Part shown: in pieces, positions 1 through 6,657 of the stretch
Numbering within the stretch: the first letter of the stretch is position 1
Layout of the letters: every line of letters starts with the position of its first letter
Source: Bacteroidota bacterium
GTDB lineage: Bacteria; Bacteroidota; Rhodothermia; Rhodothermales; UBA10348
DNA length: 9,077 nucleotides
NCBI GenBank assembly: GCA_024640835.1
Contig: JAHEEH010000047.1
Location: 1 to 9,077 of the forward strand
Reading direction: 5' to 3'
Program-made: the position numbers and the translations under genes
The notes under the pieces: generated by a model
Told to the model about the DNA's origin: nothing
Database searches by the model: none
The model's input: only the letters and a program-made list of their open reading frames with translations

Positions 1-2
1 AC

Positions 3-1886
3 CGGCCGGACTCGTTCTCGGCCCTGGATCCGGGACTCGTCGGATGGAACCTGATGTACGACCTGTCCTGGCGCTCGCGACCACGGCTCGACGTAGGCGC
101 GGTGGATTCACTCCTGGGACCGGGATTTGCCGACATCCTCTACCCGGCAGACGATCCGCTCAGTCGTCCCATTGTGCCGCCCGAGGAGGCGCACTGGACG
201 CGGCGGCAGGCGCCGGCGATCGACGGAGTCTCCGTGGTTCGTGCGATGCGGGCCCCGGAAGACTCCATGCCGTTCATGGAACTGGCGGAGGGATTCGTCG
301 AGGGGAAGGGATCGAACAACTGGGCAGTGGGTCCGGGGCGTTCGACCACGGGATCGCCGATCCTGGCGGGTGACATGCATCTCTCGCTCTGGCTGCCATC
401 GATCTGGTACGAGCTCCACGTGGTGACGCCCACGATGGACTCGTATGGGGTCACTGTTCCGGGCGTCCCGCTTCCGATAGAGGCTTTCAATCCGTCCTTG
501 GGCTGGGCCTTCACGAACACAGGTGCCGACCAGATAGACCACCTCGTTCTCGAGCTGGACGAGACGGGGGAGCGCTATCGGTATGACGGGGTGTGGCGTG
601 CAGTCCGTTTCGAAGTCGACACGCTCGTAGTTCGCGGTGGCGAGGCGATCATCGACACCGTGCGGTGGACGCACTGGGGCCCCGTTATCCGTCGCGGCGG
701 ACTCGACCTGGCGATTCGATGGGTAGGACATGACACGGTGCGGACATTCGACGCGCTCTTCGCGATGAACCGGTCCCGGACCGTCGAGGAATTCCAGCGT
801 GCGACGCGGCTATGGGACGCGCCGATGCAGAACATTCTCGTGGCCGACAGGGAGGGGACAATCGCCATACGGTCGACAGGGCATCTTCCGATCCGTGCCG
901 ACGGCGGAGGGGCCGGATACCGGGACGGTTCATCGCCAGGCTCGGAGTGGATCGGCCGGGTGCCTTTCGACGATCTGCCTCACGTGGTCAATCCGGCACG
1001 CGGGTACCTGACTTCCACGAACCAGCAGCCGACCGACGGATCGTATCCCTGGTACATGGGTCGGGACTGGGAGTCCACGTATCGCTCCATCCGGATCGAC
1101 ACACTTCTTTCGGCCCGTGAGCGTCACGATCCCGCCTCGGTCGCCTCGTACCAGGCAGACGTCCATGCCGTGCAGCGGGACTGGTTCGTGCCCCTGCTGG
1201 ACCTGGCGCAAGGGCTTTCCGGTCAGGCCGACAGCGTCAGGAAGATGCTCTCCGCGTGGTCCGGCGATGCCGGAGTCGATCGTCCCGAGCCCCTTGTCCT
1301 GGATGTCTTCCTGGGTGTTCTGGGGGATATCGTCTGGGACGAGCCCGAATTCGGGCAGCTTCGAAGACCCACCGACGGATCCCTGTATCGACTTCTCTCG
1401 GGACGGATCGACGGGCCCTGGCTTGATCGGGTCCAGACGGATCTCGTCGAGACGGCGTCCGACGTCCTGGCGGAGGCGCTCGAACTGGCGGCGGACTCGA
1501 TCGTCGCCACGTACGGGAGGGACCCGGCCGCATGGACATGGGGCCTCCATCATCGACTGCTTCTGCGGCACGTGTCGCAGACGCCCGCCCTGGCGAGCCT
1601 GTGGCGCGGACCGATGCCGTTTCCCGGGCTCGATGCCACGCTTTCCCCGGGGGCGGGTCGGACCGTGACGTTCAGCGCCAGCTGGCGTGTGGTCCTCGAT
1701 TTTTCCGGCGTTCGCACGGCTGGAAAGGGCATTTTCGCCGGTGGCCCATCGGGCAATCCGTTCAGTCGCCGATACGACTCCTACGTCGACGACTACCTGG
1801 CTTTCCGTCTGAACGACCTTCCCACGCCGTCCTCGCCCGACGTCTTTGCCGTTCGATCCACTCTGGTCCCTTCTCCGTCACCTTGA
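3..1886 (+). CDS. Penicillin-acylase-family Ntn hydrolase (5' end outside window)
   Basis: This is an N-terminal-nucleophile amidase of the penicillin G acylase / cephalosporin acylase / acyl-homoserine-lactone acylase family, which cleaves amide bonds after self-cleavage into alpha and beta chains, usually in the periplasm. The reading frame is already open at base 3, so the signal peptide and most of the alpha chain lie upstream. The autocleavage site is clear: G-S-N-N-W-A-V-G-P, with the nucleophilic Ser encoded at 312-314. Beta-chain position 23 is His (G-D-M-H), as in cephalosporin and AHL acylases; penicillin G acylase has Gln there. The oxyanion Asn is probably the one in T-S-T-N-Q-Q-P, residue 237 of the beta chain, close to Asn241 of the E. 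coli enzyme. The C-terminal G-G-P-S-G-N-P-F-S motif is typical of the family. The beta chain is about 524 residues, a normal length. Substrate cannot be read from sequence. The broken symporter gene begins 10 bases downstream. Confidence 0.93.
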   Translation, partial: RPDSFSALDPGLVGWNLMYDLSWRSRPRLDVGAVDSLLGPGFADILYPADDPLSRPIVPPEEAHWTRRQAPAIDGVSVVRAMRAPEDSMPFMELAEGFVEGKGSNNWAVGPGRSTTGSPILAGDMHLSLWLPSIWYELHVVTPTMDSYGVTVPGVPLPIEAFNPSLGWAFTNTGADQIDHLVLELDETGERYRYDGVWRAVRFEVDTLVVRGGEAIIDTVRWTHWGPVIRRGGLDLAIRWVGHDTVRTFDALFAMNRSRTVEEFQRATRLWDAPMQNILVADREGTIAIRSTGHLPIRADGGGAGYRDGSSPGSEWIGRVPFDDLPHVVNPARGYLTSTNQQPTDGSYPWYMGRDWESTYRSIRIDTLLSARERHDPASVASYQADVHAVQRDWFVPLLDLAQGLSGQADSVRKMLSAWSGDAGVDRPEPLVLDVFLGVLGDIVWDEPEFGQLRRPTDGSLYRLLSGRIDGPWLDRVQTDLVETASDVLAEALELAADSIVATYGRDPAAWTWGLHHRLLLRHVSQTPALASLWRGPMPFPGLDATLSPGAGRTVTFSASWRVVLDFSGVRTAGKGIFAGGPSGNPFSRRYDSYVDDYLAFRLNDLPTPSSPDVFAVRSTLVPSPSP

Positions 1887-1896
1887 GCCAGGCATC

Positions 1897-3311
1897 ATGA
1901 CCCAGGCAGATCAGCCCCGCTTCTCGTCCCGTCTGGGCATGCTTCTCAGCGTGCTTGGCATCGCGGTCGGCACGGGAAACATCTGGAGGTTTCCGCGCAT
2001 CGCCGCCCAGAACGCAGGCGAGGATGGCGCCGGCGCGTTCCTGCTCGTATGGCTTCTGTTCCTGTTCACGTGGAGCGTGCCGCTGATCATCGCCGAGTAC
2101 GCCCTGGGTCGCAAGGGGCGGATGGGAGTCGTGGGCACCTTCGCGCGGGTTGCCGGCGCCCGCTTCGCGTGGATGGGGGGCTTCGTCGGGGTCGTGGCGA
2201 CCGCTATCATGTTCTACTATTCCGTCGTAGCGGGGGGTGGCCGGTAGCCTTCCACGCGCTGGCGATGGGTCTCGGAGCCCTCGCCGTGTGGAAGGGCATT
2301 CGTTCCATCGAGCGCGTCAACAAGGTGCTGATTCCCGCCCTTCTGGTCATCGTGCTCATCGCCGTGGGCCGGGCCCTGACGCTGGATGGCGCGTTCGACG
2401 GGATCCGCTTCCTGTTCACCCCCTCATGGGAGACACTCGCCCACCCCAGGGTCTGGCTCGAGGCCCTGACCCAGAACGCCTGGGACACGGGAGCGGGGTG
2501 GGGCCTGATTCTCACGTACGGGGCGTACATGCAGGCACGGCATGGCGTCGTGAAGAACGCCTTCATCACCGGGATCGGCAACAACACCGTGTCCCTGCTG
2601 GCCGCCGTGGTCATCTTCGGGACCGTCTTCGCTGTCCTGGGCGCCGACATGAGCCAGGCCGACGTCCTCGCCAGGATGCAGGATAGTGGCCCCGCCAGTA
2701 CGGGATTGACGTTCATATGGATGCCACAGCTCTTTGCCCGGATGGGTTTCGGATCGACGGTCTCCGTCCTGTTCTTCCTCGGTCTGTCGTTCGCCGCGTT
2801 CTCTTCGCTCATTTCGATGATCGAGCTCGCGACGCGCGCCGTGGTCGATGCGGGTGTGCGGCGCTCGCAGGCGGTCGGAGCCGTCTGCGCCATCGGTTTC
2901 GTCATGGGCATCCCGTCGGCGGTGAACCTGGAATTCCTGGGCAACCAGGACTTCGTCTGGGGCGTGGCGCTCATGATTTCCGGCGCGTTCGTCGCGTTCG
3001 CCGTTCTCCGGTACGGACTCAGCCGTTTCCGGACGGAGATCGTCGACGCGACCGAGGGAGACTGGAAGTCCGGTCGGAGCTGGGAGGTCCTCATCGGTCG
3101 GGCCGTTCCCCTGATGGCCGTCGTCCTTCTCGCCTGGTGGCTCTTCCAGGCGGCCACCGTTTATGCTCCCGACACGTGGTACGATCCACTGGATCCCTAC
3201 AGCGTGATGACGTGCCTGGTCCAGTGGGGCGCCCTCATCGGCATCCTCCTGCTGCTGAACCGGTCGTTGTCGGCTCGCACCCTGCGCTTCTCGCCGAACG
3301 AGGCGGATTGA
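1897..3311 (+). pseudogene. Sodium:neurotransmitter (SNF/NSS) symporter, frameshifted with internal deletion
   Basis: NSS (LeuT-fold) transporters import amino acids or similar solutes with Na+ across the inner membrane. The first part (1897-2247, 116 codons) starts MTQADQPRF and carries TM1 with the hallmark G-T-G-N-I-W-R-F-P, TM2, and TM3 up to F-Y-Y-S-V-V-A-G, then runs into TAG at 2245. The rest continues in another frame from about 2238 to TGA 3309-3311: TM4 (V-A-F-H-A-L-A-M), the G-I-R-S-I-E-R loop, TM5 onwards, ending after a twelfth predicted helix. At the junction (2230-2245) the second half of TM3 and the external loop before TM4 are absent, roughly 40-60 residues compared with LeuT and MhsT as I recall them. 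Frame arithmetic implies a net loss of 3n+1 bases. Both sides otherwise keep an intact, well-conserved frame, so the lesion is recent or an assembly error. The first half alone could not transport. Confidence 0.85.
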
Positions 3312-3315
3312 CCCC

Positions 3316-3810
3316 ATGGACCGTCCGATCCGGGTACTTTTCGTGTGTCTGGGCAACATCTGCCGGAGCCCGCTCGCCGAGGGGGTGTTTCGTCACGTGG
3401 TGAAGGAGGCGGGGCTCGACGACCGGTTCGAAATCGATTCGGCCGGTACCGGCAGCTGGCACACGGGGGAAGCGCCGGATCCGCGGACGAGCCAGACCGC
3501 GCGGCTCCACGGTGTGGCGCTCGACGGACAGGCGCGGCAGTTCATGACCGAGGACCTGGAGAAGTACGACCTGATCCTGGCCATGGACCGTGACAACCTC
3601 CACGACATCCTGTACCTGGACGTCATGGGGGAGCGTTCGTCGCATGTCCGACTGTTCCGGGAATTCGATCCCGAGCCTGGCGATCTGCAGGTGCCCGATC
3701 CGTACTACGGCGGGCCGGAGGGATTCGAGACGGTCTATCGCATGGTGGAGCGCACGGCGCGAGCATTGCTCGGCTCCCTCGTGGCCCATTACGGACTGAC
3801 CGTGTCGTGA
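3316..3810 (+). CDS. Low-molecular-weight protein-tyrosine-phosphatase family protein
   Basis: This is a cytoplasmic 164-residue phosphatase, normal length for the LMW-PTP family. The N-terminal P-loop C-L-G-N-I-C-R-S gives the CX5R signature with nucleophile Cys11 and Arg17, and the general acid is Asp128 in the D-P-Y-Y-G-G loop. S-A-G-T near residue 42 is also typical. Family members dephosphorylate phosphotyrosine, for example on capsule-regulating kinases, but some act on sugar-phosphate adducts. The gene starts 4 bases after the symporter stop and ends 4 bases before the fructosamine kinase. That neighbour suggests the second role: LMW-PTPs next to FN3K homologues have been linked to dephosphorylating ribulosamine-5-phosphate or erythrulosamine-4-phosphate on glycated protein. 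No tyrosine kinase or capsule gene adjoins it here. The ATG is chosen because the P-loop lies at the usual distance from it; a GAGG at 3300-3303 is a weak, rather distant ribosome site. Confidence 0.93.
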   Translation: MDRPIRVLFVCLGNICRSPLAEGVFRHVVKEAGLDDRFEIDSAGTGSWHTGEAPDPRTSQTARLHGVALDGQARQFMTEDLEKYDLILAMDRDNLHDILYLDVMGERSSHVRLFREFDPEPGDLQVPDPYYGGPEGFETVYRMVERTARALLGSLVAHYGLTVS

Positions 3811-3814
3811 GGTC

Positions 3815-4690
3815 ATGTTCGCAGAGCCGGAACGGATCGCCCGATTGACCGGAAGTCCGGTTCGCGAGGTGAGGCCCGTTGGCGGGGGATGCGTAGCCGG
3901 CGCAACGCGAGTGGATTGTGACCGGGGCACGTTCTTCCTGAAATGGGGGCGCGGGACGGTGGCGGAGTCGCTCGCCGCCGAAGTGGATGGACTGGGGACC
4001 CTGGAGGCGGCCACCGGGGGCGGTCTCCAGGTGCCGCACGTCCTCGGGCATGCAGGGGAGGAAGGGGACCAACCGGCGCTGCTGGTCCTGGAATGGATCG
4101 AGGCGGGCGTCTGGACTCCTGGATTGCTGGAGACCCTGGGGTCCGGTCTCGCGGCCATGCACGCCGTGTGCGGGGATCGGTACGGTCACGGCATCGACAA
4201 TTTCATCGGCCGGCTGCCCCAGGAGAACGGACCGGCTGCCGACTGGCCCGAGTTCTATCGGTCACGGCGCCTGGAGCCCCAGGTCAGGGAGGCGAGGCTC
4301 AGGGGGACCTGGAAGACGGCCTGGGACCGGCCGTTCGAAGCCCTTTGCAGGTCCCTGGAGGAGCGGCTTCCGACGCATCCGGTCGCCTCGACGCTGCACG
4401 GGGATCTGTGGAGCGGAAACGTACTGGCCTCGACGGACGGGCGCGCCGTCCTCGTGGATCCGGCCGTCCATGCAGGTGACCGGGAGGCGGACCTGGCCAT
4501 GACGCGGCTCTTCGACGGCTTCGGGGATCGTCTCTACGCGGCCTATGACGAAGCGTGGCCTCGCGACCCCGGCTGGGAGGATCGTGAGCCGATCTATCAG
4601 CTCTACCACCTCATCAACCATCTCAACCACTTCGGCGATGCGTATGCCGGGGCGATCGAGCGGACCCTGAGGCCGTTTGCCACGGGTTGA
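3815..4690 (+). CDS. Fructosamine kinase family protein (ketosamine 3-kinase)
   Basis: This 291-residue protein, typical in length, belongs to the fructosamine-3-kinase / ketosamine-3-kinase family with an aminoglycoside-phosphotransferase-like fold. It would use ATP to phosphorylate the sugar carbon-3 hydroxyl of ketosamines on glycated proteins or small amines; the product then breaks down spontaneously and frees the amine. Visible motifs are Lys43 in F-F-L-K-W-G (ATP binding), the catalytic loop L-H-G-D-L-W-S-G-N at 194-202 with Asp197 and Asn202, the metal-binding D-P-A of V-D-P-A-V-H-A at 215-217, and G-D-R-E-A-D-L-A-M at 221-229. The C-terminal Y-Q-L-Y-H-L-I-N-H-L-N-H-F-G stretch is also characteristic. 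Bacterial members often prefer ribulosamine and erythrulosamine over fructosamine. It lies 4 bases after the LMW-PTP, so the two are probably co-translated. Its stop faces the HAD gene across 32 bases. Confidence 0.93.
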   Translation: MFAEPERIARLTGSPVREVRPVGGGCVAGATRVDCDRGTFFLKWGRGTVAESLAAEVDGLGTLEAATGGGLQVPHVLGHAGEEGDQPALLVLEWIEAGVWTPGLLETLGSGLAAMHAVCGDRYGHGIDNFIGRLPQENGPAADWPEFYRSRRLEPQVREARLRGTWKTAWDRPFEALCRSLEERLPTHPVASTLHGDLWSGNVLASTDGRAVLVDPAVHAGDREADLAMTRLFDGFGDRLYAAYDEAWPRDPGWEDREPIYQLYHLINHLNHFGDAYAGAIERTLRPFATG

Positions 4691-4722
4691 GACAGCGGTC
4701 CGGCGGTACCCGGGGTCAATCG

Positions 4723-5400
4723 CTACAAGTTGAGAAAGCGGTACAGCGGTTGCGCGTCCGCCAGATCCTCCAGGAGCAGGTCGGCACCGGCCGCCACCAG
4801 GTCTTCCCGCGGCACGGGGCCTGTACAGACCGCTACCGTCCTCATTCCCGCTCCACGACCGCAGCCCACGTCGTGGATGGTGTCGCCCACGACGACACAG
4901 GAAGCAGGATCGACATGCGCTCCGAGGACCGAGCGTGCCCTCCCGAGGGCGACCTCGGGAAGGCCATACCGGTCGGGATTGTCGCTCCCGAACGCACCGA
5001 ATCCGAAAAACCGTGCGATCCCGGCCATGCGCAACTTGGCGTATGCCGTGACCTCCAGATTGCCCGTGAGAAGGCCCAGCGCCACTCCATCCGAGGCCTC
5101 CAGGCGGTTGAGAACGGATTCGACGCCCGGAAGAAGGTCCACGGGGCCGTCGTGGGCCATCATGAGCGCCGTGTAATGTGCCAGCCCTCGGGAGAGCATT
5201 TCCGCGTGGCGTTCTCCGCTGAAGCCTGCCTGGCGAAGCATTTCAGCGGCGATGGCCGGATCGGTCCGTCCAGCGAACGGAACCCGGGCGGACGGCACCG
5301 GCCGTCCGGCAACCTCTCCGAGAGCACTTTCGATGGTCCGTCGGCCCAGGCCGTGAGCGTCGACGAGTGTTCCGTCGATATCGAACAGGACCAGGGTCAC
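4723..5400 (-). CDS. HAD-superfamily hydrolase, probable small-molecule phosphatase
   Basis: This is a 225-residue HAD phosphatase with a helical cap, similar in layout to phosphoglycolate phosphatase and related sugar-phosphate phosphatases. Motif I is F-D-I-D-G-T with nucleophile Asp7 and acid/base Asp9; motif II is Thr112 in L-L-T-G-N; motif IV is G-D-T-I-H-D-V with Asp173 and Asp177. The stretch F-G-F-G-A-F-G-S-D is typical of a Gph-like subgroup. The start is GTG at 5400-5398, overlapping the cupin stop by four bases (GTGA). This puts motif I five residues from the N-terminus, as is usual for HAD proteins. An upstream ATG would add 32 residues of low-complexity sequence that merely reads through the end of the cupin gene. 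As last gene of the dTDP-sugar operon it may remove phosphate from a sugar intermediate or serve general metabolite clean-up; the substrate is not predictable. It converges on the fructosamine kinase gene. Confidence 0.9.
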   Translation of the reverse strand: MTLVLFDIDGTLVDAHGLGRRTIESALGEVAGRPVPSARVPFAGRTDPAIAAEMLRQAGFSGERHAEMLSRGLAHYTALMMAHDGPVDLLPGVESVLNRLEASDGVALGLLTGNLEVTAYAKLRMAGIARFFGFGAFGSDNPDRYGLPEVALGRARSVLGAHVDPASCVVVGDTIHDVGCGRGAGMRTVAVCTGPVPREDLVAAGADLLLEDLADAQPLYRFLNL

Positions 5401-5873
5401 TGCTCGATGACGTACGGGGATTCCGGGTCGTCCTCGTACCGGATCTCGTCCACCGGCTCGCCTCGCCCGCGGCCGGCATACAACCGGTCGGGACAATTCA
5501 CGATGAGCGCGTCGGCCTCGCCCACGTTTCGGTATCCGTGTACGACCCCGGGCGGAACCATCACCGTGGCCGGCCGGTCCCGGCCCAGTTCGAGGATCTG
5601 CCGGATACCATGCGTCGGGGAATCGTAGCGGGCGTCCCAGAGGTACAGTCGGAAACGCCCGTCGAAGAAGGCGAAGAGGTCGGACTGGTCGCGGTGGGCA
5701 TGGGGACCGCGGACCACGCCCCGTCGTGTCAGGGAAACGTAGGACATGGCCGGCACCAGGCCTCCCGGACGCTCGTCATCCCGGAAGATCTCCAACAGCC
5801 AGCCGCGATCGTCGTGGAATCGCCGAATCTCGGTGACGACGCAGTCCGGTATGATGTCGTCCGTCCAGGTCAC
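5397..5873 (-). CDS. RmlC-like cupin (dTDP-4-dehydrorhamnose 3,5-epimerase family), atypical
   Basis: This 158-residue cupin-fold protein resembles dTDP-4-dehydrorhamnose 3,5-epimerase: F-H-D-D-R-G-W near residue 19, V-R-G-P-H-A-H at 54-60, D-S-P-T at 84-87 and V-P-P-G-V-V-H-G-Y at 106-114. True RmlC is about 180-185 residues and uses a His-Asp dyad plus a Lys and a Tyr. Here the His of R-G-P-H (His58) is kept, but the Lys position (Q-G-K-L in RmlC) reads Q-S-D-L, the Tyr position seems to be an aliphatic residue, and the C-terminal segment with the K-D motif is absent. H-A-H also recalls the FdtA/QdtA 3,4-ketoisomerases, although overall similarity is nearer RmlC. It is likely to act on, or bind, the RmlB product. 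The start is GTG at 5873, forming a GTGA overlap with the rmlA stop; a GGAG (complement of 5882-5885) lies 8 bases upstream, which decides it over an ATG at 5933. Confidence 0.85.
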   Translation of the reverse strand: MTWTDDIIPDCVVTEIRRFHDDRGWLLEIFRDDERPGGLVPAMSYVSLTRRGVVRGPHAHRDQSDLFAFFDGRFRLYLWDARYDSPTHGIRQILELGRDRPATVMVPPGVVHGYRNVGEADALIVNCPDRLYAGRGRGEPVDEIRYEDDPESPYVIEQ

Positions 5874-6619
5874 GACGCAGACTCCGCCTCGGGATACACG
5901 AGATCGGCCGCCAGTCGATTGGCCTCGTGCCATCCCTCCAGCGTTCCGGCATCACCCCACCAGCCCGCGAGCGTTCCGTGGGTGAGCGTCCCGCGCGACG
6001 CGTACCAGTTCGAGAGGTCCGAGACCTCGTATTCGCCCCTGCGCGACGGGGAGAGATTCCGAATCGCTTCGAAGACCTGCCGATCGTAGAAGTAGATGCC
6101 GGTGACGGAATACGAGCTCGGGGGATCGGACGGCTTTTCGATGACCTCGACGATGCGACCCTCTTCGATTCGCGGGACCCCATACCGCTCGGGGTCGGGC
6201 ACCTCCTTCAGCAGGACCCGGGCGCCCTCGCCGTACTTCCGGATCTGATCACCGAACGCATCGACGTGGTTCGTCAGGTCGTCCTCCAGCACGTTGTCCC
6301 CGAGAATGACGAGCACCGGGCCTTCGCCCACGAAGTTCTCGCACAGCCCGATGGCCTGGGCAATACCGCCGGGCTCGTCCTGGACGCGGTAGGTGAGATC
6401 GAGCCCCAGCGCACGACCGCTCCCCAGCAGGTTGACGACGTCGCCCATGTGTTCCGGGCTCGTGACGATCGCCACCTGCCGTACGCCCGCCCTGAGCATG
6501 CGCATGAGCGGGTGGTATATCATCGGGTATCGCCCGACAGGCAGAAGGTGCTTGTTGGTCACCTTGGTCAGCGGGAACAGGCGACTGCCGGTTCCGCCCG
6601 CGAGGACTATGCCCTTCAT
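5870..6619 (-). CDS. rmlA: Glucose-1-phosphate thymidylyltransferase (short form)
   Basis: This enzyme joins glucose-1-phosphate and dTTP to give dTDP-glucose and pyrophosphate, the first step of dTDP-deoxysugar synthesis in the cytoplasm. The 249-residue protein opens with M-K-G-I-V-L-A-G-G-T-G-S-R-L, then P-L-T-K-V-T-N-K-H-L-L-P-V with the catalytic Lys23. The two metal-binding aspartates are Asp108 (L-G-D-N) and Asp223 (W-G-D-A-G-T), matching the spacing of the classical RmlA enzymes. E-K-P at 161-163 and G-E-Y-E-V-S-D at 196-202 are also conserved. Classical RmlA is about 290 residues; the C-terminal helices that shape its allosteric site are missing here. The ATG at 6619 is preferred over 6745 because the nucleotide-binding loop begins immediately after it and the extra 42 residues would overlap rmlB without conserved character. 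It starts 38 bases after rmlB. Specificity for another NTP or sugar cannot be excluded, but adjacent rmlB favours dTDP-glucose. Confidence 0.92.
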   Translation of the reverse strand: MKGIVLAGGTGSRLFPLTKVTNKHLLPVGRYPMIYHPLMRMLRAGVRQVAIVTSPEHMGDVVNLLGSGRALGLDLTYRVQDEPGGIAQAIGLCENFVGEGPVLVILGDNVLEDDLTNHVDAFGDQIRKYGEGARVLLKEVPDPERYGVPRIEEGRIVEVIEKPSDPPSSYSVTGIYFYDRQVFEAIRNLSPSRRGEYEVSDLSNWYASRGTLTHGTLAGWWGDAGTLEGWHEANRLAADLVYPEAESAS

Positions 6620-6657
6620 GCTGTGGAATCGATTGGTCGAATGGGTCGGCCTGCGGC

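Noticed and set aside
1846..1896. An earlier ATG for the symporter at 1846, overlapping the acylase end.
   Set aside because: The added 17 residues overlap the acylase C-terminus and have no family counterpart; ATG 1897 puts TM1 at the normal distance from the N-terminus.
2232..2238. G-GGG-GGT heptamer at the symporter frame break, which fits the X-XXY-YYZ pattern for -1 programmed frameshifting and would join the two frames.
   Set aside because: The shift would restore the frame but not the missing half of TM3 and the external loop, so the product would still be defective. No obvious downstream stimulatory structure was worked out. Deletion or assembly error is simpler.
2262..3311. Downstream symporter half as a separate gene starting at an internal ATG in TM4.
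   Set aside because: It would begin inside a membrane helix and lack TM1-TM3, which hold much of the sodium and substrate sites. It is better read as the remainder of one broken gene.
2424..3359. Minus-strand open frame of 311 codons opposite the symporter.
   Set aside because: Its translation is rich in Arg, Glu and His with no domain character, while the plus strand encodes conserved membrane helices.
4691..4722. Possible bidirectional terminator between the convergent fructosamine kinase and HAD genes.
   Set aside because: The 32 bases contain a GGTACC palindrome and some CCGG repeats, but no stable stem followed by a T-run on either strand.
4687..5628. Long plus-strand open frame (313 codons) opposite the HAD and cupin genes.
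   Set aside because: It has no recognisable motifs and is antisense to two genes with clear catalytic signatures; high GC content readily produces such open frames.
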